Positions 26,739 through 38,199 of a stretch of 64,000 nucleotides of DNA are shown piece by piece. Position 1 is the first letter of the stretch, and the number at the start of each line of letters is the position of its first letter. Source of the stretch: Omphalotus guepiniiformis (taxonomy: Eukaryota > Basidiomycota > Agaricomycetes > Agaricales > Omphalotaceae). The notes under the pieces were generated by a model. It ran no database searches, was not told the origin of the DNA, and worked only from the letters and a program-made list of their open reading frames with translations. The stretch covers positions 1,054,001 to 1,118,000 of the forward strand of contig JAQOOI010000017.1 of the NCBI GenBank assembly GCA_028554645.1. The letters are read 5' to 3'. Position numbers and translations under genes: made by a program.

Positions 26739-27340
26739 AGAATACTTGACTCCTCAAATGAAATGATGACCAGACAAGATGTTGGCTGCTTTCGGTCGTA
26801 TGGAAGCTTCGCGTGCTACTACAGTTTGCTATAGTATGGTTCCTCTCGTCAGGCCCGTTGTCTTTCCTCGACTTGCCCTTGTCTGAGAGTGGAAACCGAG
26901 CATAACTGCTTGCGTCCATTCAAGTTCTAGCTGACGGTGCTGAGTGAATAGGTTAACGCCCGTACTCGTGCACTCTAATTCGAATAGTGCATGCGTAATC
27001 GTTAAGTAGCTTCAACTCATTGGACAATCAGAAATTTCCGACCGTGACGGTCCGTCGATTTGCATGTTCAGTTTATTGGCGGGTGAACCGGTGACAGTCA
27101 ATATGCTTATTCAATCTGACCTTTTTTCTGGTCTAGGTAAAATTGCATGCTTCACGTCAATATTTAATTATACCTGTCTATATATGCTATGTTCGGGCCA
27201 ACTTCTCAACATCGTAGCCCTAGCTCCATTGTACTCGGAAGTATGTTGTCGTTCTTCTCTTCGCTAACTAAATCTTATAAAAGGTAGCAGCAGAGTCTAT
27301 CAATACCCCCCCGTTCTTGTGCTTCACGTCGAGTTCATCA
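26739..27340. other. Intergenic region before the oxygenase gene
   Basis: About 600 bases with no supported gene. The left end is the SEC28 3' region and the right end should hold the oxygenase promoter. No repeats or structured elements are evident. Confidence 0.5.
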
Positions 27341-30300
27341 ATGTCCCTCAATAGATTATCGTCTTTTTTCAAGAGCTACAATGGTTCTGCGACGGTATGT
27401 TCGATTTACAGAGCATGTTTCATCGTTTTTTATGTCTGACGGTACGTGTAGGCAGCTCCTCAATCGAATGGTGAAGCCGATGGTACCAAGACCCAAAAAG
27501 GGTTTCAAAAGACTACGCCTCATTTGACCTTTGAGCAATCTTCCCTCGTACGCGTCGTGAACGACTGAAGAATTAGTATTGACTCGGACTTTCTAGTCTG
27601 CCACCCTCGATTTCATTAGGCACCGAGAGGCCATTGACGATAGGAAGTTGGCGGCAAGTCTGTCATAGTCTCCAGTCACCTCATGGTTTTGATTCTTCAA
27701 CAGCTCGAGCATGGCTTAACGAAGCTTTCGAAGATGGAACCTGGTGAAAATTCCCAGAAGCTGCAGGATTTGGCCATCGAACTGCGTAGGTTTTGTGATT
27801 CGTGAATCATCTGAGTGGTCAGTTGACATCACTGTCTATGTAGTATACAATGATCTTTCTCATCCCCCGGCAACTGCGATCGGCAACAAGTATGCCTGGC
27901 GAGCAGCCGATGGATCCAATAACAACATCGACGATCCGAACATGGGCAAAGCCGGTACCACATACGCTCGTAGTGTGCAGCAAAGCCACCCGCTTTCACC
28001 AAGAGAGCTTCCAGACCCGGGTCTTATCTTTGATACGTGAGTGCCTTGCACCTTTACGTTCTGGCCGAGTTCATTATTTAATATTTCACTGTGTATGTAG
28101 GCTACTAAGGCGCGATGGGGTGTGTCCATTGTTCATTTGAACTTATCCGTCTAGAGTGCTTACTTTACCTACCCCGATATAGTTCGTCCGGCATCCCGCG
28201 GGTTTATCGTCGTTGATGTTCTCTTTCGCCGCTCTAGTGATCCATACGTAGGTGATATTGTAGTTTTAGAATCGACACTGATTGGACGGGATACCTAGCG
28301 TCTTTCGTACCTCTCACCGGGATGTGACTGTCAACGAGACCTCTTCATACGTCGACTTATCCCCGTTGTACGGCCATAATCAAGAAGCGCAAGATAAAGT
28401 TCGCATGCGGGACGGACGAGGCTTCCTATACCCAGACGTATTTGCTGAGGATAGACTGCTCCTTCTTCCTCCTGCGGTATGCGTGCTCCTCGTCCTGTTT
28501 AGCCGCAATCACAATGTGAGTGCACACTCGTAAGCATTCGCCCTTCTCGGATTTACAACAACAATACAGTACATTGCCCGTAAACTATTCGAAATCAATG
28601 AACGTGGTACTTTCAAAGATCCGTTGATGTTGTCTGGTGACAAATTGCTTGCTCAAGAAGAAGAGTTATTCCAGACGGCCCGTTTGATTAATTGTGGCTG
28701 GTTCGGTTCAGGTACCTACACTTCTCGTGAGAATTAGACAATGGCAGAACTCACCGGCTCCGGGTTGTAGTGGTTTTCTCCGACTACCTGTCCTGCATAT
28801 TAGGATTGGTGAGACAAGGTAGCAGCTGGAGCTTGAATCCGTTCGGAGTATGTCGATTTCTCGGAATTTGTTCATCAATTTAATCTGACGTTGTTAAAGG
28901 AAATAAGAAAGCTTGACCATTCCCTGTTCGAAAGAGGTAGAGGTAATGTTTGCAGTGTGGAGGTTTGTTTCTTCTTTCAATCAAAGAAACATGGGGTCCT
29001 GATTTCAATCTCTAGTTCAATTGTCTCTACCGGTGGCATGCGACAACAAGTGTGGAAGACGAGCAATGGGTCGTGCAACTTTCCGAGCAGCTCTTTGATG
29101 GAAAAAATCCGGAGACCCTGACACTGCAGGATTTCCAGGTTGCATCTAAAAAGGCTATGAGCATGAGTCCTGACATTCAGCACTGGACATTCGGAGAGTA
29201 AATGACTTTCATCGAGTTCCGTGCCGTTATTTCCGCTTACCAGGCTTGTCGTGTTTTAGACTGCAAAGACAAGCCGACGGGACTTTCAAAGACGAGGATT
29301 TGGCGAACCTTCTCAAGAATGCGTGCGTTATCAAAACGTAGTATTTTTTCTTCCCCAGCTGATATCGACATACAGGACCGAGCATCCCGCAGGAGCATTC
29401 CGGGCCAGGGGGACTCCAGGTTCATTGAATATGCAATTTCCTACGACCGGTTTGAACTCACAGGTGTTCTTGTATAGGATGTATGAAGATTAACGAGATT
29501 ATGGGGATAGAGCAGAACCGGAAATGGGGTGTTTGTTCTTTGAATGACTTCCGAAAGGTACAATCAGGTTCCTTGTTCACTCTCTGCCAGGGTTCTGATA
29601 ACTTGAATTTATAGTATCTGGGCCTCAAACGTGAGTAAACGAGTCCATGCGTTGTTCGGCGGCACTTTGAGTTTTGTCTCCAAAAGCCTACGGCAGCTTC
29701 AAGGAATGGAACTCTGATCCTGAAATTGCTGATGCGGCCGAGAAGTTATACGGCGACATCGATTACCTCGAGTTATACGTGGGGTTGCAGGCGGAGGAAG
29801 CCAAGCCTGTTGTCGAAGGTGCTGGACTTTGTCCTGGTAAGTCATTCTAGTTGCATAACATTCAATGATTCTTATGCTTCTCGTCAGGTTACACCATCAG
29901 TCGAGCCATCTTGAGCGACGCGATCGCTTTAACTCGTGGTGATAGATATTTCACGCACGACTACACCCCCTTCAATCTTACCGCCTGGGGCTTTGCCGAC
30001 TGTCAGCGGGATCCCGACGCTTTTGGATTTGGGAGCACGCTCGGTCGTCTTTTCTTGCGAACTCTGCCAGGCCAATATACCAAGAACAGCAGTTATGCAT
30101 TCTTTCCTCTCATGACTCCCGACGCGATGAAAGTGTATCTTAAGGATCTCAATGTCCTGGACCAGTATGATATAGAGAGACCCTCGGCCAACCATGTATC
30201 GCAGAAGGTTGAGGACTATGCGCAAGTTGGGGATATCATCAATGCACCAGAATTCATTGCTCATTACGAAGAGCGTGCTAGTCAAGTCATTAAAGGGAAA

Positions 30301-32055
30301 GGGTGAGCCCTCCAGCTTGCTTCACATAAAATTACACTAATGTTGCGATGAACAGGTTCTTCAGTGCTCCTGAAACCCGTGAGGAGCAGCGTAAAGTGCT
30401 CAAAGCATTGGTCGATTCTCCTGAGTCCGAGGCCGAACTGTGCAAGTTCTTCTATACGAAGACTAGGGAATTGATTCAAAGCCGTTCTTTCACCCTTTCT
30501 GGCTCCCAGACGCATGCCGTTGACATTGTGCGAGATGTCCTGAAGGAGGTACCCATCTACTGGGTTGCAGACATGGTATGTTCTGAAATGACTTCATTCC
30601 GTGCACACACTGACTAGGGTAATGCCGTCTCACTAGGCGGGCATACAGCTCAAAACTTCAGCTTCTGGCCAAGGAGATTTCACTCCAAGCGAGCTCTTTG
30701 ATATCCTGAGTGACATCTATACGTGAGTTTCGCGAAAGTCTGCCGAGAGCTACGTGATGAATATCTTTGTTTCAGTTACATCTTCCTGGATGTAGAGTTG
30801 TCCAAACTCATGGTCCTCCAATTCAAAGTAGAGGATCACATCAAGAAACTTACGCAACATATCCAAAATGCAGCTGGGACCAGCAGTCGAAGGGTATACG
30901 AATTCATCATGCAGACGTTTTGGCTTTCCATTGACGTATTTCATAGATTTCCGTCATGAACCTCTTTTACGCGAAGTCCAAGAAGACGGAGCAACATGAC
31001 TTTGTCAAGCGATTGCATGCCATTGGGCAAACGGTGAGCGAGCAGACAAACAATGTCTTAGCTATAATGGTTGGGTCTGTCGAGATGGCTGTCGGTATGT
31101 ATTTAACTCACTGCTGTATAGCAGTCAATAGCTGGCTGATGTGGATCTATGCAGCATTTACCAATATGGTGAATCTCTACCTCGGCTCTTCGCATGAGGC
31201 TGAGATTCGCAGTGTGTTGAGTGATCCAAAAGGGGATCTAAGCGGATACGTTCTTGAGTCTTTGAGTAAGTGTACACTTACTCAATTGGTGGAATAACGA
31301 CTAATTATGTATTTCACAAAGGATTGGATCCTACCTTCAAAGGTGTACATCGTATGTCATCGCCTTGAGGATACTACCGAGCCGTCGCTGAGTTACTTTC
31401 AATAAAGGCATTGCAACTGCCGATCTAAGCATGTCAGGCTTGTCTGTGAGGCAGCACAGTCGACTCTTTTTAGATATCTACGCTGCATGTCAAAATGTTT
31501 GTCCTATACTTCTCCCATCGAGCACGGTCTGACATGGCTGCAGGAACAAGCCTTCCCGGATCCCAAAGCTGTGAACATTAAGCGGAATCCAACAGATCGC
31601 TATATCGTGACTGATGGAATTGCCAGGTGAGGTTGTTCTTCAAAGATCACTGATGCTTCCACTGACATGAATATCCAGATGTCTCGGACAGTCGCTGACC
31701 GTTAAGGTCCGTACCCTGACTAATGCAACTTTTGTTTCGATTAACACCCACTATTTAGATTATGAGCCAAGTTCTTCGCGCTTTGTTCGAAATTGAAAGC
31801 CTGAAACGTGCTCCTGGACAGTCGGGTGTTCTCAAGAGGTCAGTTGTCGATATTTATAGTGCGAGGATCAACATAGCCTAAATCACTGTGTCACAGATTC
31901 CAAAATCATGAGTTGCCTGAGCTGTACTATGCTTATTTGGATGAGCGCAAGTCTATTTCTCCTTGGCCCACGACTATGGCCGTGCAGGTAAGTGCCAGTA
32001 GTTGATGTACAAGTGAAGGAACTCAACTTGTTTTTGTTCACAGTACACGGCATAA
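27341..32055 (+). CDS. Psi-producing oxygenase (fatty acid dioxygenase fused to P450)
   Basis: Thirty exons join to 1034 aa, close to Aspergillus PpoA (about 1080). The first is 27341-27394; others include 28299-28515, 29016-29197, 29888-30302, 30356-30575, 30947-31094 and 31679-31706; the last is 32044-32055. The N-terminal half is a heme peroxidase-type dioxygenase: distal His H188 in ALVIHT, SSYVDLSPLYG, RNHNYIARKLFEIN, and catalytic Tyr/proximal His in FNCLYRWH (Y358, H361). The C-terminal half is P450-like: E895xxR898 (LESLRLDP) and thiolate Cys966 in IARCLGQSL. Such enzymes oxygenate linoleate or oleate, then rearrange the hydroperoxide to oxylipins that control sporulation and signalling. 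Intron 3 begins GCAAGT, a GC-AG intron. Every key residue is intact, so an active enzyme is likely. Product regiospecificity cannot be read. Confidence 0.93.
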
Positions 32056-32345
32056 GCATGTACACGGATAAGCATGAAGCAAATCAGATCATTTTTCTTG
32101 TTATTATGCAGCTACCAGTCTAGTTTCTTGTGTAGTCGAATAAAGTTTTGGTCAATGGGTATATTACACTAAGCGCTGAGAGCGCCTAAAAACCCGGGCT
32201 TATATTTATCTATTGATTTGACTACTTGGAAAGTACGACGCTTGAGATTCAATGTCATAGAATCATCAGAGAAAAGGCTCAAACAAAGAGTAGGCATTTC
32301 GATATGAGAGATTGGGACCAAGGTGAATTGATACACTCTACATAG

Positions 32346-34334
32346 ATGACTGCTGCATCGGAGCAAGTGACGCTGACGGACCTGTTCAGCTCGTCGGTGT
32401 CGACAGCGAGCTCGCAGGCGTATGTGAATCACCTTACGACGCTCGACCTACCTACCCTTCTCTCAGAACCGACTGTACTACAGACTCAGTCCCACCATCT
32501 CACGTCCAGTCTCACTTCCCTCACCCATACTGCCTATCCCGCCTTCATTTCTCTCCACGATACCACTTCAGCTCTCACTTCTTCTCTCAGAGAGTTCTCA
32601 TCTTCCCTCGATGCTCTTATAGATGACTCTTTACCGGCTCTGGAGCAGTCATGTACGACGTGGAAGGAACGAACTGATGGCGTTCTCAGCGAACGGCGGA
32701 AGGCTCGCGTCGTCCTCGAGCAGCACGACAAAATTCGCGATCTCCTTGACATTCCTCTTCTGATCGACACATGTGCTCGAAACGGCTACTTTGCAGAGGC
32801 GCTTTCACTCTCAGCCCATGCCAAAGCCATTGCAGCGTCACAGTCTGCGCCGTCCTTGATTCTGACCTCCGTTCTGGCAGAAGTGCACAATTCCATGAAC
32901 CAGATGCTTGTATCTCTATTGGCCACACTGCATGAGCCAAACAGGAAGCTCCCTGCGTTATGGAAGGCAGTGAGTTTTCTACGAAAAATGGAGGTTTTCC
33001 GGCCTTTGGGTAATGATGCGATCCACCCTGAGGAAGAAATAGCTCTTGCTTTCCTTTCAGGTCGAGAGCTTTGTATCACAGCCTCCCTAGAGGGGTGTAA
33101 ACGGGATATCATGCGTTTGATATCTGCGTCCGCATCTGCGGTCATATCTGAGCGCGACCAGGAAGATCTTTTGCGGTATTTGAAGAAATACATCGACCTT
33201 TGGAGAGAGGGAGTCTACGACATCGTAACGCAATACTCTACTATCTTTCTGGAACAGAGAGAGTTTTCTCAAGCTGGGTCCAAGACGTCTTCGGCAACCG
33301 CACAATCAATCCCCTCCTCATTGCAGACGACCCTCCGCACTTTGCTCACCACCTACATCTCGCACGCTCTCAATGTTCATCTTCTACATCTTCTTTCCCA
33401 AGACTCCTCTTCGTCCTACCCTACACAGCCCTCCCCTCTGACACTTATCCCCCTCCCGTCGCTCCCATCGCTCCTAACTCAGCTCACCTATTGCGCTACC
33501 GCGTTTGCCCGCGTTGGAGTTGACTTTCGGAGTTCAGTGGCGCAAATTTTCGAGCATTCTGTTTTGCAGATTGTGAAGGACGATATCCAAAGGGAGAAAG
33601 GAAAGTTTGTTGGAGTGATAAATGAAAAGAATACTAGAGCAACGGACCCAAAGAACAACAGACGCGTTTCAGGTTTGACAAAAGCTACTTCTGGGCCGGT
33701 TACAGCATTGCCTTCAACATGGTTACTGGCGACTTCCGCCAACTCATCTTCGCCTCCCTTACCTACCTCGCCATCATCCTCGTCCTCGTCAGCCCATATA
33801 CCACCCTCGATCCTCGTCTCGTATCCGCCTCTCGCGCGTCACGCCAACGTGGTTCTGACGACGCTCAACGACCTGCGTCTATGTGCACCAGTTGGAATCC
33901 AGGAGCAACTTCAGAGTGAGATGGATCGAGTGCTGGCAGAAGAAGGGGATGTCTTTTGTGGGTATATCAAGCGGGTGTACGAGTCTGAAATGGAGAAAAG
34001 TAGAAAGGAGAATACGAATGGACAAGCGATTGGCGATTCGAATGGCTCTGCCCTCACTTTTACTCAGGAAGCTGCGATTGCAATTGCGGCAGGTCGTGTT
34101 TTCTTCGATTCGTGGGTGCCGTTTGTGAGGCGCGCATTAGGCGAAGGAGTATTTGGGCTGAAAGCAGACTACTCTAATAGCGTGCTACTCGCTTCTTTGG
34201 CCGAAGATGAGGAACGAGGTGAGAGTAAGGATGAGGGAGATGCCGACGGAGGTGACTCAAAACGCACGAGTGCAAATACACTTGCGAGAATGCTCAGGGA
34301 ATGGGAAGCTTGGGCAAAGAGTGTCATTTCATAG
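32346..34334 (+). CDS. COG8: Conserved oligomeric Golgi complex subunit 8
   Basis: One uninterrupted exon encodes 662 aa. The central block (QHDKIRDLLDIPLLIDTCAR, then NGYFAEALSLSAHAKAI) and the PALWKAVSFLRKMEVF and EEEIALAFLSGRELCI segments are characteristic of the Dor1/COG8 family. COG8 belongs to lobe B of the COG tethering complex for retrograde vesicles at the Golgi. The N-terminus is helical and coiled-coil-like, with low-complexity Ser/Pro inserts around residues 330-350 and 455-490. The lack of introns is unusual beside neighbours with up to 29. It is convergent with UTP11: the stop codons lie only 61 bases apart. Start is the first Met, about 290 bases after the oxygenase stop. Confidence 0.9.
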   Translation: MTAASEQVTLTDLFSSSVSTASSQAYVNHLTTLDLPTLLSEPTVLQTQSHHLTSSLTSLTHTAYPAFISLHDTTSALTSSLREFSSSLDALIDDSLPALEQSCTTWKERTDGVLSERRKARVVLEQHDKIRDLLDIPLLIDTCARNGYFAEALSLSAHAKAIAASQSAPSLILTSVLAEVHNSMNQMLVSLLATLHEPNRKLPALWKAVSFLRKMEVFRPLGNDAIHPEEEIALAFLSGRELCITASLEGCKRDIMRLISASASAVISERDQEDLLRYLKKYIDLWREGVYDIVTQYSTIFLEQREFSQAGSKTSSATAQSIPSSLQTTLRTLLTTYISHALNVHLLHLLSQDSSSSYPTQPSPLTLIPLPSLPSLLTQLTYCATAFARVGVDFRSSVAQIFEHSVLQIVKDDIQREKGKFVGVINEKNTRATDPKNNRRVSGLTKATSGPVTALPSTWLLATSANSSSPPLPTSPSSSSSSAHIPPSILVSYPPLARHANVVLTTLNDLRLCAPVGIQEQLQSEMDRVLAEEGDVFCGYIKRVYESEMEKSRKENTNGQAIGDSNGSALTFTQEAAIAIAAGRVFFDSWVPFVRRALGEGVFGLKADYSNSVLLASLAEDEERGESKDEGDADGGDSKRTSANTLARMLREWEAWAKSVIS

Positions 34335-34395
34335 ATTATATCCAAAGACTTGATGTTCTTTGCATGTTGTACTTGAGAATGATAGTAGATCATGC

Positions 34396-35598
34396 TCAGC
34401 GCTTCCGTTCCAAGCGCCACTTGTAAACTCGTGGTTTATATGTACTCTCATCAACTTTTTTCACCGAGCGTTTGACCCTTCCGCCCCTCGCATCTAATGC
34501 ATCCTCGTCTTCCTCCTCTGAATCGTCACCTTCCACCTTCTCCGCCCCTCTAATCTTTTTTCGAGCTCCTTTACCCATCATTAGTCGCTGCATCTCGAAC
34601 TCCCGCGTTGCATAGCGAAGCTGCGTGTCACGGGCCAACCGAGCAGAGAGTTCTTTGAGGAGACGTTGTCGGTGCTGTACGGCCATTTGTTTCTCATCCT
34701 CTTTATCATCACCTGCATCCTCATCTTTGTCCTCCTCTTCCTCGACAGTTTTAGCTTTCCGCTTCTTGTTCTTACGTTTTTGATCAGAGTCTACCCATCC
34801 CAAGTCTAGTCCTTCGGTTTCCTCCTGCTTGTCGGTGTTTGCAACAGCGTGTTTTGAAGAATGCGTCGGAGCGACATAATTTCGAACTTGAAAGAAGAAT
34901 ATTCAGCGAGGCGAGACAACGCATTCTGATGAAGGTGTACATACCCGCTTCTTCATCATCCACAAATACAATATGTTTCGGTTGCCGTCCCTTCCCTTTT
35001 CTCGATTTCCCTGAGATGATTCCAGCATTTCGCAAAATCTCAAGGTCTTCAGGATCAAGTTCATCTTCGTCCTCTTTCGATTCATCACCTAATGCACCGG
35101 GTTTGACCAAGTCGGCGAGTGCGGTAAGCTGAGCTTTGATCTTGTCAATTTTCTACAAGAGAAAAAGAGCAAATGAGATGAAATTCCATGTCTGTTAGTA
35201 TACATACCTTCAAACCTGAAGCCCTCATTGTCCTAACATAGTTCTCGTCCTGAGTTTTAAGAACCTTCACTATATCGGTGGGTAGTGCAACATTGCCTCT
35301 GTCTTTTATATGTAAACCTCCCTATATTCAATTCTTCTTCGTCACTGAATACTATGTCAACGAGCAACGAACATACCTTCGTCTTCTCCCTCGTCATAGA
35401 GAAATAGAATTCATCCTTGTTCCTTTCAGCAGCTTTCTGCCTTAAACGCGTCAAGCGGTCTTGTTTTGAATGGTAGTCTCTCGCCCGTTTGACATAGTCG
35501 GCGTGCTTTTCGAGTATCCCAAGCTTTGATCTGTGAGCAAGCTGAGAACGTTCTTTGTGGTTGCGTCGGTGGACTGAGTTTCTGAGGGACGAGGTCAT
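34396..35598 (-). CDS. UTP11: U3 small nucleolar RNA-associated protein 11
   Basis: Four exons (35598-35377, 35321-35208, 35152-34945, 34886-34396) join to 344 aa. The N-terminus [19 protein letters not shown], followed by [20 protein letters not shown] and [16 protein letters not shown], is the highly conserved UTP11 start. [20 protein letters not shown] and [11 protein letters not shown] are also family segments. UTP11 is part of the small-subunit processome needed for 18S rRNA maturation in the nucleolus. The C-terminus YKWRLERKR is typical. The protein is longer than human (about 253 aa) because of acidic and Lys-rich low-complexity inserts in the last exon. It is tail to tail with COG8. 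Confidence 0.93.
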
Positions 35599-36292
35599 GG
35601 TGAGTGGGATAAAGATGAATTGATGTATGTGAAAGTTTTCATCGTGTGGGCGTTTATGTTGATGAGCGCTTATGCTTCTTTGCCATTTCACTAAGTCATA
35701 CTCAATTACAGTGCCTTCATTCGAGTCTACCGACAAACCCACTCCAGGACGATGATTTTTGAACGACGCATTTGATGATTTCATGAGAGTTTCAAAGACC
35801 CTAGGTACTTCGAGAAGGGCTCGCTCAGCACACACCCGTCATAGGCACAGTCGCCAGCATGCTTCCCATGCTTCCCATAACCATGGCATTTCCAGCATCT
35901 CAGGAGTCGGTGCATCTTGCCGAACCTATTCGTCAGCGTAACCAATAATAATGGCCCATGGCCCATGGGAAGCGCAAACGGTGACATTTGCCACGATTTA
36001 TAACCAAGAGCTTCAAATGTGTATATAACTGTGATAATGGTACATTTCCTTCGACGATGCGAAGTAGTTTTTGCTTTGTAGATACTCAGCCAGACAGTGC
36101 TGGTGAGGGCTTGAGCGCTAGTGAGCACTGAGCACTCCGTTGAGCCGCAGAGCCACCGATCTTATGCACGTCGTAAGCATCATTAGTAAGGTCAATGCCT
36201 GATTTTTGCCATCCTTAAAGCTTACGCATGACGCCGACGGGAGTATAAGTATTGTTGTTCACAACAACTGGCTCAGACCCTATTCTCTTCAG
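35599..36292. other. Divergent intergenic region between UTP11 and the esterase gene
   Basis: 694 bases between two divergent starts; it should contain both promoters. A small palindromic run made of overlapping CCCATGGCCCATGGG sits near 35953-35970. No gene is supported. The minus frame 35257-35835 simply extends the first UTP11 exon upstream and downstream. Confidence 0.5.
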
Positions 36293-37855
36293 ATGACTAC
36301 AGTGCATCTTCTGGTACTCGTCCATGGCATGTGGGGAAACCCTAGCCATCTCTCGGAACTCAATCGAGTCGTAAGAGAAAAGAACACAGGAGATGCTCCC
36401 TCGCTGCACGTCATCCTGGCCGAGACCAACAGCGAGGACTCTACTTATGATGGTATAGACTGGGGTGGTGAAAGGGTGGCTCAGGAGGTAAGTCCATTGA
36501 CTCGTTTTCGTAGTTCTGTTGTCCTTACCCCTATTTTCAGATCATACAAGAAGTCGAGCGCCTCGCCGAGGAGGGGAAAAAGGTCACCAATTTTTCAATA
36601 ACGGGTTACAGCCTGGGCGGCCTTGTGTCTCGATATGTCATAGGAATCTTGTCGCAGAAAGGTTTCTTCCGGGAAGTTACACCAGTAAACTTCAACACAA
36701 TAGCAACCCCTCATCTAGGGCTTGTCCGATATCCTTCTTTCATATCTTCTGTCGTGAACACTCTTGGACCCAAGTTACTTTCGCGAACCGGGGAGCAGTT
36801 TTATTGCATGGACAAATGGTATACGACTGAAAGACCGCTTCTGGACGTAATGGCGGATCCTGGTATGTTGCTGAATGCTGATACGTATCGTCTCCGGCTT
36901 GCTCAAATTGAGTTTTTCAGAATTTATTTTCTACCAAGTTCTAGCATCATTTAAACATATACGCATATATGCTAACGCGTAGGTGCTACTTACTTCTTTT
37001 ACTTGGCACTATTAAATTGGAATCAAATAGAGTCGACGATCTGACCGTCCCTTACGTTACTGCAGCTATCGAGCTTGATGATCCCTTCGCAGAATGCACA
37101 ACGAACGGTCTGGAAATGTAAGCTGAACCGCGCTATGATTACGGAATAGCTGATTGACTGCCATGGATTCATCAGTGAATTCGAGGAGAAATACAAGCCA
37201 ATTATCAAGTCATATCATCTTCCCCCTGTTCCCCCTCCACCGACTCCAAAGCCTGTGCTTCTTTCCCCAGCCTGGTTCCGCAGAAGGAAGGCCAGCAAAC
37301 CATTCCTGCCTCCTTTCCTGCAGTTCCGATTCCCATTGAACATTGTGCGTTGTGTCGTTTTGCGTGTCCACGTTGTCGTGTTCTCATTGAAGATCAACGG
37401 ACCTGCAGCTTTTCTACGCATCGCTTCCACTGCTAATACCGATCGTTTTGTCGCTGGTTATTTACCGTCTGTCCATGGCAGCTCGTTCCTCAAGAGCTCG
37501 TATCCAGATACTTGAACAAGATACACCGAATGGGCAAACGCTTGCCCAAACTCTTGCACACTTTGAGCGGCAAATTGAAGACGCTGTCATCGACTTCATC
37601 GAAGACCCGGGCGTTCCCAACGACGAAAATTCGGGTATACGCCGCGAGAAGCCTGGTCAGCACCCAATCATAAAACCACTGCAACGCAAGATGGCATTCA
37701 GACTCAACAAACTACCATTGTTGAAGGAACGAGCTTTTATTGAGGGACTTCGTAATACACACGCAACAATCATTTCGAGGGATGTAAAGAGGTTTGACAT
37801 TCATCGCATTGGAGAGGGTGTGATCAGGCATTGGGCGGACTCTTTGGTTGTATAA
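36293..37855 (+). CDS. DUF676-type serine esterase/lipase with C-terminal membrane segment
   Basis: Six exons (36293-36487, 36541-36862, 36921-36978, 37031-37117, 37176-37344, 37409-37855) give 425 aa. An alpha/beta-hydrolase start (HLLVLVHGMWGNPSHL with the oxyanion-hole HG) is followed by the nucleophile elbow GYSLGG (Ser89) and TIATPHLG. A later DDLTVPYVTA segment probably supplies the catalytic Asp. A hydrophobic stretch (LLIPIVLSLVIYRL) near residue 290 looks membrane-spanning, followed by a basic C-terminal region. The architecture matches fungal ROG1-like lipases (DUF676), reported to act on lipid droplets or acylglycerols. The start is the ATG directly preceding TVHLLVLVHGMW; an in-frame extension upstream lacks support. 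Substrate unknown. Confidence 0.88.
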
Positions 37856-38199
37856 ACTATCTTCTCACACGGGTTGTTTGGATTCGGTTCCTCTTAGGTG
37901 TGTACCGTTTGCTTTGGTATGGCCACGCTGTCGCTGATTCCTCTTAGATTTCAAGTTTACTGACAATCTGCTATTAATGGCTGTATGTAAGGAGTAGTAT
38001 GATCCTACGGTAATGATTAAAGAACCGTAATACTTAATGGGACTATTGATGCTACGATTGATACTGTATTGAATGACTTTACTACTGGCTTAGTACTTCA
38101 GTCTTGCATTTAGTTGATTGAGGAAGCTTTGACATTGATTAGACAACCACGTGGCTAGCGATCTGAGAACAAAATTTCTGGGCGCCTAAGACTCGAAAA
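37856..38199. other. Intergenic region between esterase and NOC4
   Basis: 344 bases, AT-rich, no gene or repeat seen. It should contain the esterase 3' end and the NOC4 promoter. Confidence 0.5.

Noticed and set aside
27341..32055. Oxygenase gene as a pseudogene
   Set aside because: Raw frames look broken and contain many stops, but all fall in introns. The 30 joined exons give 1035 codons with intact catalytic residues.
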